Source: Ascoidea asiatica
Taxonomy: Eukaryota; Ascomycota; Saccharomycetes; Ascoideales; Ascoideaceae
Direction of reading: 5' to 3'
Length of the DNA stretch: 64,000 nt
Assembly: GCA_001600695.1 (NCBI GenBank)
Contig: BCKQ01000001.1
Location: forward strand, 2,575,880-2,639,879
A program made the translations under genes and the position numbers. The notes under the pieces were generated by a model. The model had not been told where the DNA came from. It did no database searches and saw only the letters and a list, made by a program, of their open reading frames with translations. This document shows positions 10,237-19,668 of this stretch, piece by piece (the first letter of the stretch is position 1; each line of letters starts with the position of its first letter).

Positions 10237-12576
10237 ATGGCTAATACCCAAGTTGATTTTTTAATCAAATTAAATCAAGATAAATTTAAAATTCCCTTGG
10301 AATTATATAAAAAAAACTTCAAAGATATTCAAAGAATTCAAGAAAAGGAAGTATCAAATATTGATAAAATATTATTAACTCATAATAATAAAATCAATTC
10401 AAAAACAAAACTTAGAACTAATTTAAAATCAAATTCAAATTCAAATTCAAATCTAAACACAAATTCAAAATTAGATTGTAGTATATTTTTATCAAATATT
10501 GATGATTTAATTGAAAATTTAGAAAATTTTGAGAAAAAACTTTCAAATAAATTACAATTCCAAGAAAATTATATTGAAAGAATTGAAGATAGAATTGATA
10601 ATTTTAATGATTTAAAATATATTAAAGAAAAACAAATTCTGTTAAATTCAATTGATAATAATAATAATTTTATTAATAGTACTAGTATTCATAATAACAA
10701 CAACAACAACAACAACAACAATAGCAATAATAATGGTTTACAATTAAATAATTGGTATAATAATCAAATTAATATTTTAATTTCTGATTATCTTTTAAAA
10801 ACTTCTGATTATACAAATTTACCTCAAAATTTCTTTAAACAACCTTTTACAATTGAAAATAATCTTGATATTAATAGCGACAATAGCATCAACAATAATA
10901 ATAATAATAATAATCCTGCTTTAGCTTTTATTCAACATTTTAATCTTTATAATCAAATTGATTATGATCCAATTATAAAATTAAATTTATTATCAACTGA
11001 TATTTTAATTAAAAAAAATCTTAAAAATTTACATATTTGGGTTAAAGAAAATAATAATCAATTAAAAAAATCTCAATCAATTTTAAAATTTCAATTATAT
11101 TTACAAATTTTTATTGAATTAATTAAAAATATTTCTTCAAATTATAATTCTATAAATAATAATGATAATTTTAATAATTTATCTTTTATAAATGAATATC
11201 AAGAAGCTTTTGCTTTTTTACATCAAGAATTAATTCCAATTAATAATGAAAATTATAATAAATATTTTACTCAAATTAAATTAGCTATGGGTTTATTAAC
11301 AATTCCACCTGAAATAATTAAAAATTTTATAAATTTTGAAAATTCTAAATTAGATAATTTTAAAAAAAATATAAAAAATTCTTCAATTAATCATGATTAT
11401 GATTTAAATAATATTAATAATAATTTATATTCTTCTTATCATTATGAAAATTTTGAATCTCATTTTAATATAAATTATTTTGAAAATATAAATCCAAATT
11501 TAATAAAATTTTTTAAATTATTATCTTATAAAAGATATAATTATATTAATGAAATTTTTATTGAAGATTATAATAATTTATATGGTTTAAATAATAATAT
11601 TGATTTATTAATTTATTTATCTTTAGGTTTATCAACTTTAAAAAATAGACAATGTATTTCAACTAATGAACTTAAACAATATCATATTAATGATTCTAAT
11701 TTTTTAGATTATAAATATTTGAATTCATTACAAATTACTCCAATAAATTCTTTAAAATTAGATCATAAAGATATCATTAAAAATAATAAAATTAATAATC
11801 TTAAAGAAATTCAAAAGATTAAAAACGTTGAATTAAAATCAAAATGTAATAATTGTCCAATATGTTCCTCATATCAAATGATTAAATTATCTAAAAAACT
11901 TCCATTTGCTCATAATATTAAATCTAATTTAAATTTTTTTTATAAAATTCCAATAAGTTTACCAAATGGAAATATTTATGATAAATTACAATTATATAAA
12001 TTTGCTGATGGGTTAATAAGTAAATTTTTAATTCATTTTCAATTAAAAGATAATTTATTAAAAAATTTAAAAAAAGAATTTAATATCATTAAAAAGGGTT
12101 GTTCTATAAAACGTGAGATTAATACTAGTAAAATTTTACAACAATGGTTTTGTAATAACATTATTAGTAAAAGATTTAAAAATAAAGATTATTATAAATT
12201 TATAAATTCATATATTACTAGTTGGTTTGATTTTTTATCAAATATTAATAGTAAAAAATTAATGATTGGAGAAAATAAATTTGATTCTAATGAAAAAATT
12301 GAAGATAAAGATAGAAATTTATTACCAGAAAGTTGTATGTCTCAAAAATCATTTGAATTATATAGTAATGAATTATATCAAATTATTGAAGATTGTAAAC
12401 AACAAAATGAAAGTCTAAACCATATAAGAGAAGAAACTTTAGCTGAATTTGATGAAATGTTTTTTGAAATGGTTTTAAATGGAACTTTTGAATCTTGGAG
12501 TATTTTTATGGTAATAGATCCATTGACAGGTGAAACATATCAGCCAAGTGCTTGTAGTAAAGTTTTTCCTACTTAA
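10237..12576 (+). CDS. FYV10: GID/CTLH E3 ubiquitin ligase subunit Gid9/Fyv10
   Basis: 779 aa from the ATG at 10237; the frame continues upstream only to a GTG. In the GID complex Gid9 pairs with Gid2 to form the catalytic RING-like module that ubiquitylates gluconeogenic enzymes. Residues 5-40 (VDFLIKLNQDKFKIP...) match the Gid9 N-terminus. A helical LisH-CTLH-CRA region follows, interrupted by poly-Asn runs. The degenerate RING starts at CNNCPICSSYQMIKLSKKLP and continues to FYKIPISLPNGNIYD, and the family C-terminus appears at the very end (DPLTGETYQPSACSKVFPT). Between these two halves lie about 150-160 residues absent from the yeast and animal proteins as I remember them (nt about 11990-12480). 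There are no stop codons or obvious splice sites there, so it looks like a real insertion. The protein is much longer than the about 520 aa typical of the yeast family. Confidence 0.85.
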   Translation: MANTQVDFLIKLNQDKFKIPLELYKKNFKDIQRIQEKEVSNIDKILLTHNNKINSKTKLRTNLKSNSNSNSNLNTNSKLDCSIFLSNIDDLIENLENFEKKLSNKLQFQENYIERIEDRIDNFNDLKYIKEKQILLNSIDNNNNFINSTSIHNNNNNNNNNNSNNNGLQLNNWYNNQINILISDYLLKTSDYTNLPQNFFKQPFTIENNLDINSDNSINNNNNNNNPALAFIQHFNLYNQIDYDPIIKLNLLSTDILIKKNLKNLHIWVKENNNQLKKSQSILKFQLYLQIFIELIKNISSNYNSINNNDNFNNLSFINEYQEAFAFLHQELIPINNENYNKYFTQIKLAMGLLTIPPEIIKNFINFENSKLDNFKKNIKNSSINHDYDLNNINNNLYSSYHYENFESHFNINYFENINPNLIKFFKLLSYKRYNYINEIFIEDYNNLYGLNNNIDLLIYLSLGLSTLKNRQCISTNELKQYHINDSNFLDYKYLNSLQITPINSLKLDHKDIIKNNKINNLKEIQKIKNVELKSKCNNCPICSSYQMIKLSKKLPFAHNIKSNLNFFYKIPISLPNGNIYDKLQLYKFADGLISKFLIHFQLKDNLLKNLKKEFNIIKKGCSIKREINTSKILQQWFCNNIISKRFKNKDYYKFINSYITSWFDFLSNINSKKLMIGENKFDSNEKIEDKDRNLLPESCMSQKSFELYSNELYQIIEDCKQQNESLNHIREETLAEFDEMFFEMVLNGTFESWSIFMVIDPLTGETYQPSACSKVFPT

Positions 12577-13361
12577 TTTACTTATTTATTCGTTTTTTCT
12601 TTACTTTCATGCTCAAAAGAATTATTTCTCTGAATATTTTATAGAAGGTATTTTTATAATCAATAAATTTAAAGTATATTCCCCTTCAATTTATAAGCTT
12701 ATATAGCTTTTTTCTGTATGCAATATTATTAAGGACAACGCTGCCCCTGAATAATAAAGTTATTGCCCCCATTAACCGCCACGTATAAATGCACCGCCAC
12801 ATATTTTTTCCTGAAGGAAAGTACCACTGCAACGGTTCCTCTGCGATGGAGCCCTGCAGCAACTGCAACTGTAAATTTTGGCAGCGGAGTGACTTTGCAC
12901 GGTGCTGGTTATTCTCTTAGTTAGCTCATTACTTGAGCTCTGTATCTTTATGACTGAGCTGTTTGACGGTTATTTGAAAAGCTCCTCTTTCAAAGTTTGC
13001 AGGAATAACCCACAGGGTGCTTAGCCAGAAAAATCTACCATCTAAGAATTTTTACAATTAACTCACTACAAAAAGAGTATTGTTTCCTTCCTCTATTTTT
13101 TTTATTGTTTGATCCTGTTGCAAATTACTAATATTTCTTTTTTGATAATTTCTGCCAAAATTGTTTTTCATAAAAATTAATTCATTTGCAAGTCAAATAA
13201 GATTCAAATCCTCCCGTTAAATAATTTTCAATCACATTCAGTTTTATTCAATATAAAAAAATTTGATATATTATCATTTATTGTTATTTTTTTTTCCCAT
13301 AAATTTATACAATATTTATTCAGATTCATATTTTTCTAATATCAAAAAAAAAATAAAAAAA
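12577..13361. promoter_or_regulatory. Upstream region of the ZIP transporter, with G+C-rich island
   Basis: 0.78 kb. A G+C-rich island spans about 12730-13020 and contains two GGTGCT words (12901-12906 and 13016-13021). I looked for a zinc-responsive element of the Zap1 type (ACCTTNAAGGT) and found none. The rest is A+T-rich. Confidence 0.45.
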
Positions 13362-14567
13362 ATGGAGTCAAATACTTTTAATATAATACCTAGTATTTTA
13401 ATACGAGATACTGTCACAACCACAATAGATACATGCTCGGAAGGAAATGATTTTAGTAGAGAATTAATGGGTGCAAGGATCTCATCCATATTTGTTGTGA
13501 TGATTACTTCTTCCTTTGGTTCTTTGTTTCCAGTATTATCATCTCAATATTCATTTATTAAAGTCCCAGATTGGTGTTTTTTCGCTTGTAAATATTTCGG
13601 TACTGGAGTAATATTAGCAACTGTTTTCATACATTTATTAGACCCGGCAATAACAGCTTTATCAAATTCTTGTCTTGGTGGTACTTTTAATGATTATCCA
13701 TGGGCTTTAGCAATTTGTTTAATGACCTTAGTTACAATATTTATTATTGAAGTTTTCATTTTACAATATTTAAAACGAAATCCTTTATCTTCAAAATCTT
13801 CACATATATCTAATGCATCTCAATCTCAATCACAATCAGCATCTTTAACTTCTTCTATAACTACATCTGAATCTGAATTAAATTTAAATCAAGATACAGA
13901 TTTAGAAAGAAATGCAACTGTTCATGAACATAATAATGATAATGCTTTTGATTCTTGTCAAAATCTTCAATCCCAAATTGATATTAATAAAAATGTTAAA
14001 GTTTCAAATAATGAAAATATTAAAGCTATAAACTCATTAAATGATTTAAATTCATTTTCTGGTCAAATGGTCTCTATTCTAATTTTAGAATTTGGAATTG
14101 TCTTTCATTCAATATTTGTTGGTTTAAGTTTGGCAGTTTCGGGTAATGAATTTAAAACTTTATATATTGTAGTTGTATTTCATCAATTATTTGAAGGTTT
14201 AGGTCTTGGCTCAAGAATTGCTTTAATAAATTGGCCAAAATCAAAAAGGAAAACTCCATTCATTTTAGCTATAGCTTATGGTTTTTGTACTCCAATTGCA
14301 ATTGCAATTGGTTTAGGTGTTAGAAATTCATATGCTCCTGGTTCAAGAACTGCTTTAATTACTAATGGTGTTTTTGATAGTGTTTCCGCAGGTATTTTGT
14401 TATATACTGCAATTGTTGAATTAATGGCTCATGAATTTGTTTTCAGTGATGAATTTGATGATAAACCAAATGAAAAAAAAAATGCAGGAATGAAAAGACT
14501 TTTTTTTGCTTTTGCTTTATTATGTTTTGGAGTGGCATTGATGGCTCTTTTAGGTAAATGGGCTTAA
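13362..14567 (+). CDS. ZIP-family zinc transporter (ZRT1/ZRT2-like)
   Basis: 401 aa from the ATG at 13362; the longer frame to 13263 starts at TTG and is discarded. Zinc uptake transporter of the plasma membrane. About eight membrane segments are visible: three before a hydrophilic central loop (about residues 140-235, rich in Ser, Asn and Gln, with only a few His) and five after it. The conserved ZIP metal-path helices are present: LEFGIVFHSIFVGLSLAVSG and VFHQLFEGLGLGSRIA, with the His-Ser/His-Gln-x-x-Glu pattern. The N-terminal CSEGNDF region is typical of fungal Zrt1/Zrt2. The central loop is poorer in His than usual, which could affect metal sensing. High- or low-affinity class cannot be decided. 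Confidence 0.9.
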   Translation: MESNTFNIIPSILIRDTVTTTIDTCSEGNDFSRELMGARISSIFVVMITSSFGSLFPVLSSQYSFIKVPDWCFFACKYFGTGVILATVFIHLLDPAITALSNSCLGGTFNDYPWALAICLMTLVTIFIIEVFILQYLKRNPLSSKSSHISNASQSQSQSASLTSSITTSESELNLNQDTDLERNATVHEHNNDNAFDSCQNLQSQIDINKNVKVSNNENIKAINSLNDLNSFSGQMVSILILEFGIVFHSIFVGLSLAVSGNEFKTLYIVVVFHQLFEGLGLGSRIALINWPKSKRKTPFILAIAYGFCTPIAIAIGLGVRNSYAPGSRTALITNGVFDSVSAGILLYTAIVELMAHEFVFSDEFDDKPNEKKNAGMKRLFFAFALLCFGVALMALLGKWA

Positions 14568-15077
14568 TACCTTTCATTAGATTTTTATTTTTATTCTTCT
14601 TATGTTTTATTACCTTTTTTTTTTCTTATCATTAATTTAGATTAAATTATCTTTGATATTCTTCTTTTTATATAGAATTATTTCTTCGAACATTGGCATA
14701 AATTTTTCATTTTGGGTTTCATTTTTTTTAATAAAAACTTATAAAAACTTATAAATTTTCTTACTTTATTTTTGATAGAGTTAACCGAAACCGTAGATAA
14801 ACCGAATTCCGTGAATTAAAAAAATATCCGTCTATATTTGAATCCGCAGATTTTCATATCCGCGACTCAGGAAAACAGCATTAAGAATGCGGATCGAAGC
14901 TGCATTTTCTAATCAATGCGGAAAGCATTTGAAAATCATTTTAATCGCATTTGATATATTGACTAAATTTAGTGGCAATATCTTAAATATATTGAAAAAA
15001 AAGGCTTCATTAATTAATTCATATATTAATTTTGGATCAACTGTAAAGAAAAAATTTTAGGATAAATTTCTTTAAGC
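14568..15077. promoter_or_regulatory. Upstream region of RPT5
   Basis: About 0.5 kb. A moderate rise in G+C with several CCG/CGG words lies at about 14780-14930. AGTGGCAAT at 14971-14979 matches the proteasome control element GGTGGCAAA at 7 of 9 positions. That is a weak candidate for Rpn4-type control, 100 bp upstream of the ATG. Confidence 0.35.
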
Positions 15078-16445
15078 ATGTCTACTTTAGAGGAATTGGA
15101 TGCTTTGGCAAACTCGAATAATAATAATAATAATGATAATATAAGTGATAATGCAAATAATGCTGTAAGTGCTATTCCGGCTAAAAAAGAAGATCCTGAT
15201 GAAGAATTATTTCAAGATTTAATGAACTCTTCAACTGCTGATATTAAAAGTAGAACAAGATTACTTGATAATGATATAAGAGTTATGAAATCGGAAGTTC
15301 AAAGATTAAATCATGAAAAATCTACAATGCAAGATAAAATCAAAGATAATGAAGATAAAATTGCAAATAATAAAGTATTACCATATTTGGTTGCAAATGT
15401 CGTTGAATTATTAGATTTAGAAGCTGATGAAGGTGCCGAAACAGAAGGTGCTAATATCGATTTAAATTCTACAAGAGTTGGAAAATCTGCTGTTATAAGA
15501 GCAACAACTAGACAAACTGTATTTTTACCAATGATCGGTTTAGTTGATCCAAAAACTTTAAAACCAAATGATTTAGTTGGTGCTAATAAAGATACTTATT
15601 TAATATTAGATACTTTACCTGCTGAATATGATTCTAGGGTCAAAGCCATGGAAGTTGATGAAAAACCAACTGAAACTTATAATGATATAGGTGGTCTTGA
15701 TAAACAAATTGAAGAATTAGTTGAAGCAGTTGTATTACCAATGCAACAAGCAGAAAAATTTAAAAAAATTGGTATTAAACCTCCAAAAGGAGCTTTAATG
15801 TATGGTCCTCCAGGTACTGGTAAAACTTTATTAGCAAGAGCTTGTGCTGCACAATCAAATGCAACTTTTTTAAAATTAGCTGCTCCTCAATTAGTCCAAA
15901 TGTTTATTGGTGATGGTGCTAAATTAGTACGTGATGCTTTTGCTTTAGCAAAAGAAAAAGCTCCAACTATTATATTCATAGATGAGTTAGATGCAATTGG
16001 AACAAAAAGATTTGATTCTGATAAATCTGGTGATAGAGAAGTTCAAAGAACTATGTTGGAATTATTAAATCAATTAGATGGTTTTGGCTCTGATGATAGA
16101 GTTAAAGTATTAGCTGCTACTAATAGAGTTGATGTATTAGATCCTGCTTTACTAAGATCAGGAAGATTGGATAGAAAAATAGAATTTCCATTACCAACAG
16201 AAGAAGCAAGATCTCAGATTTTACAGATTCATGCAAGAAAAATGAAATGTGATGCATTGATAAATTGGCAAGAATTAGCAAGGAGTACTGATGAGTTCAA
16301 TGGTGCTCAGCTAAAAGCAGTTGCTGTAGAAGCTGGTATGATAGCCTTAAGAAATGGTCAGAATTCTATCAAACATGAAGATTTTGTAGAAGCCGTTGGT
16401 GAAGTTCAAGCAAGAAAGTCAAAATCTGTATCGTTTTATGCATAA
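15078..16445 (+). CDS. RPT5: 26S proteasome regulatory particle ATPase Rpt5
   Basis: 455 aa, close to the usual length of about 434. One of the six AAA+ ATPases of the 19S base, which unfold substrates and open the 20S gate. An N-terminal coiled coil (about residues 50-95) is followed by the OB domain. The AAA+ domain has Walker A GPPGTGKT at residues 243-250, Walker [12 protein letters not shown] near 298-308, and the second region of homology with the arginine finger ([14 protein letters not shown]). The C-terminus, KSVSFYA, is the HbYX-type gate-opening tail characteristic of Rpt5, which separates it from the other Rpt subunits. A short Asn run near the N-terminus is the only unusual part. 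It converges on the PPR-like gene, 167 bp away. Confidence 0.97.
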   Translation: MSTLEELDALANSNNNNNNDNISDNANNAVSAIPAKKEDPDEELFQDLMNSSTADIKSRTRLLDNDIRVMKSEVQRLNHEKSTMQDKIKDNEDKIANNKVLPYLVANVVELLDLEADEGAETEGANIDLNSTRVGKSAVIRATTRQTVFLPMIGLVDPKTLKPNDLVGANKDTYLILDTLPAEYDSRVKAMEVDEKPTETYNDIGGLDKQIEELVEAVVLPMQQAEKFKKIGIKPPKGALMYGPPGTGKTLLARACAAQSNATFLKLAAPQLVQMFIGDGAKLVRDAFALAKEKAPTIIFIDELDAIGTKRFDSDKSGDREVQRTMLELLNQLDGFGSDDRVKVLAATNRVDVLDPALLRSGRLDRKIEFPLPTEEARSQILQIHARKMKCDALINWQELARSTDEFNGAQLKAVAVEAGMIALRNGQNSIKHEDFVEAVGEVQARKSKSVSFYA

Positions 16446-16612
16446 TTTAAAGCAGTTTATTTAAAGTTATTTGTCCAATAGTTTTTTTTTTTTGATATTT
16501 TGAATGTAATTTTTAAATTGATTATATAAAAATCTAAAAAAATTCAAATATATTTTGATTCTTAAATTTTTCAGAAAACCTATCATCTCTTTTTCAATTG
16601 TTTGCAAAAAAG

Positions 16613-19096
16613 CTATATACTAGTAAAATCATGGTCAAGCAATTGAATCAAAATATCTCCAATTTTTTGATGAATATTTTCGGTCTTGAACCTAGAATCT
16701 TTCTTTAATTTGATGAGCTCCTCAAAATCATTATAAAGCATTTCAATAAACTTCTTATCTTCCATTAAGGATACAATAGAATTAGTTTCATTATCTTCAT
16801 TGTTACTCTGTCCATTATCACTATAGTCAGTTGAATTTGAACAGGTTTTAGATTGTTTGCTTTCAAACATTTCTTTTAGGCTTTCATCAACCATGTTACT
16901 GAATTTCTTTAATATTTGTTGAACTATTGAAGTTTTATAATAGTAGTGTTGATTGACTTCATGTAAGTGATCATGAAAGTAATTCATTTTAAAATTATTT
17001 ACCACATTCTTTGTAGCCTCAAATTTATTTGTTTCTTGACCTGAAAAATTGATATTTTTGAAAATAGAAGAATAAGTTAATAAAGAATTTCTCAACTTTA
17101 ATTTCTCACTCATTTTAATTATTTTCAAAATACTTTTGGACTTTTCATTTTCTATTGCCTCATTGGATTCGTCTTTACCACTTTCAGAAAAGAATTCCAC
17201 AATTGATGTCAATGAATTATCATTAAATGTCAATAGATAGTCTATTTTATTAAATGAATTTCCCTTATTCTCAAGAGGATTAGAATAGTTGTAATTATTC
17301 AACTCTTTTTTAAGAAAATCTAAAATAAGAACCTTTTGATTTTCATTTCTCTCACTTAAAATATTTCTCCTTTTTTTAAAATCTTTATTATTACTTTGTA
17401 ACTCATGAGCCATAAATGAAGATACTATCAACTTATTTATAATAAATAAAACTATTTCATTCATATCAAATTTCACCATTCCACTTATAATTTTGTTAAA
17501 TAAAACAATATCAAGTGTTAAATTATAATTTCTGTTATTATTTAAAATAAGTTCCCAGATAATTTTTAAAAAATTATATTTGTCATTAGTTTTGATGAAA
17601 TATTCCATTATTAAATTTATAGTTATTCTATTGGGATATAAGTCTTTGAATTCATGAGTTTTAAATTCATCATAAATAGAAAGAGATTTGATAAATGGAG
17701 CCTCTATAGTACTCATATCATTTAAAACATGTTCAACTATCTGATTATTCGAATATTTGATGGCATATTTCAAGATCAAATTAAGGCTTGATATGTGTAT
17801 TTTGTAAATTTTTTTAGTTTTGAAAAATGTACGTATAGAGTCTTGATTTTCCTGAGGTGTAATGTTAGGTTGTTGTGAATTCAGAAGAATAATTTCTAAT
17901 ATATCATTATACTCCTGAATTGTGATATTTCTGTTTACTAGATATTTAAGCTCAATGAGTAGATTTATTTCTTTGTACGTTATAGGAATATTATATTTTT
18001 TCAACTCATTCAAAATATCAGAATATATACTCAAAATATTTCTAATTAATTTATGGTTTTTATTTTCTAACTTGGTATTTTGATAGGTAGAATAGCCCAA
18101 TTCTTTTGTATCTAGATTAACAAAGATCTGTAATAAATTTTCTAGATGTACTGCCTCAAGATATTCAAGTTTTGGTTCAGGTAATTCTGCATATGCCCTG
18201 AAAACAGTTTGTAGATAGTTTAATTGACTGTTAAAATTTCCTTTTATTGATATCAAAAATCTCTGAAAGCTTTGATTATCGTTATCATTTATCATACTTG
18301 TTGTAAACAAACTATAATTTTTAAAAGTTTCTTGATATTTAAATTTATCAACAATAGAAGATAAGTTTGAATTTGAGTGACTATTTGAATTTAAATATAA
18401 ACAATTTAAAAAATTATAATATTTCACTCTATATTCAAAAGGAGTTTTATTCTTTCTTAATATTCTTTTTCTTTTTTGCTTAACCTTTCTTAAATTTTCA
18501 TTTAAATCTTTATCTAATAAGAATAAAAGTTTTTTGATTTCTTGGTTTTTAATCAACTTCCTTTCTTCATAAATTTTAAATTCTGTAGGTTTATGAATTA
18601 ATTTGAAAATTAAATTTTCATCTATATTACTTAGCGATATTTTTTCGCCGGTACTTTTTCTTGAAAGCTTGATATATTTTTTAAGGTAATAATAAATGGC
18701 ATCTTCGATATTTATGAATATAAATTTTGATGAGTTACTTTCTTCGGCATTTGATATTGATTTTGTAGGTATAACACTTGTTTCATCGAAATCAAAGATT
18801 TCTTTAAGTCTCAAAGATATTTTCTCAGATAATGTTTTTAGGCTCAAACCAGAATCTAGATTATTATTTAGCATATATTTACCTTTAGCCTGTTTGCCTA
18901 TACCATTTTCGCTATTATTGATGGACTGAGATGTTTTGTAATCATGAATGGAATTTATTGATGAGATTTGATTTATGTTGAACTTATACGATTCTGTATG
19001 AAAACTATTTCGATTTTGTTTCCTTATTAGTGAATAATGAGTTATTGAAAATTTTGAATGACTGGATATAAATTTCACCCTAATAGTGTTAAACAT
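16613..19096 (-). CDS. Probable mitochondrial PPR-like RNA-binding protein
   Basis: 827 aa, not assigned to a named family. The first about 35 residues are basic, Ser-rich and free of acidic residues, as in a mitochondrial targeting sequence. The middle and C-terminal parts are all-helical. Two or more back-to-back units of about 35 residues, for example the one beginning NRITINLIMEYFIKTNDKYN and the next around VLFNKIISGMVKFDMNEIV, look like pentatricopeptide repeats. Such proteins control mitochondrial mRNA processing, stability or translation in yeasts and diverge fast, which would explain the lack of a clear match. Codons are less extremely A/T-ending than in the neighbours, consistent with low expression. 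The function is inference. Confidence 0.5.
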   Translation of the reverse strand: MFNTIRVKFISSHSKFSITHYSLIRKQNRNSFHTESYKFNINQISSINSIHDYKTSQSINNSENGIGKQAKGKYMLNNNLDSGLSLKTLSEKISLRLKEIFDFDETSVIPTKSISNAEESNSSKFIFINIEDAIYYYLKKYIKLSRKSTGEKISLSNIDENLIFKLIHKPTEFKIYEERKLIKNQEIKKLLFLLDKDLNENLRKVKQKRKRILRKNKTPFEYRVKYYNFLNCLYLNSNSHSNSNLSSIVDKFKYQETFKNYSLFTTSMINDNDNQSFQRFLISIKGNFNSQLNYLQTVFRAYAELPEPKLEYLEAVHLENLLQIFVNLDTKELGYSTYQNTKLENKNHKLIRNILSIYSDILNELKKYNIPITYKEINLLIELKYLVNRNITIQEYNDILEIILLNSQQPNITPQENQDSIRTFFKTKKIYKIHISSLNLILKYAIKYSNNQIVEHVLNDMSTIEAPFIKSLSIYDEFKTHEFKDLYPNRITINLIMEYFIKTNDKYNFLKIIWELILNNNRNYNLTLDIVLFNKIISGMVKFDMNEIVLFIINKLIVSSFMAHELQSNNKDFKKRRNILSERNENQKVLILDFLKKELNNYNYSNPLENKGNSFNKIDYLLTFNDNSLTSIVEFFSESGKDESNEAIENEKSKSILKIIKMSEKLKLRNSLLTYSSIFKNINFSGQETNKFEATKNVVNNFKMNYFHDHLHEVNQHYYYKTSIVQQILKKFSNMVDESLKEMFESKQSKTCSNSTDYSDNGQSNNEDNETNSIVSLMEDKKFIEMLYNDFEELIKLKKDSRFKTENIHQKIGDILIQLLDHDFTSI

Positions 19097-19668
19097 AATT
19101 GATCTCTAATATCAAAAAAAACTAAGGACCTACATATGTATTTTAATATTTGAAAAAAGACAGTCTTTGACTAGATTACTTTTCACTAAAATTCGGAAGT
19201 ATCAGCTAGAACTTCTATTGATATTTATAGAAATATAATCATTAACAGTTGACATTTTTTTAGTTTCTAGTCAATCGAATAATCGATTAATGAATAATAG
19301 ATTTTTTATGATTGATTGGTTCAAAATTTCAAAGCTTTATTTTTTGTTTATCAAAGATGAACTCCCAGAATACTGGTCTCCGGAGCGGTAAAAAAGAAAA
19401 TCTTACGTAATCACGCCAGTTTGATCGAATGATTAACCAGAAAAGATGAAATACTACAATATAAACGATAGTGCTAAAAAAAAATATATTTAATATAAAT
19501 CATCTGTAAATTCAATAAATTCTAAATAAAAATATAACCCAAATGTTTTATTAAAAAGCCAGGTTGTATGAATTACAAATCGAAGCTGAAAATATCACAA
19601 GAAAATAAAAATATGAATAAGATAAAGTGAAAAAAAAAAAAGTTCATTTAAAACAGAGAAAAAGTATA
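19097..19668. promoter_or_regulatory. Upstream region of the PPR-like gene
   Basis: 0.57 kb of A+T-rich DNA with a small G+C-rich patch at about 19370-19435. The patch contains the palindrome CTCCGGAG (19378-19385), preceded by TGGT. The same ten-base word TGGTCTCCGG recurs at 30513-30522 in the promoter of the second MFS gene. Confidence 0.4.

Noticed and set aside
13263-13361. N-terminal extension of the ZIP transporter
   Set aside because: The open frame begins at TTG; the first ATG (13362) precedes the family's N-terminal region. The same reasoning trimmed upstream non-ATG starts of FYV10, COG6, SPT16, VAC14 and PEX19 to their first ATG.
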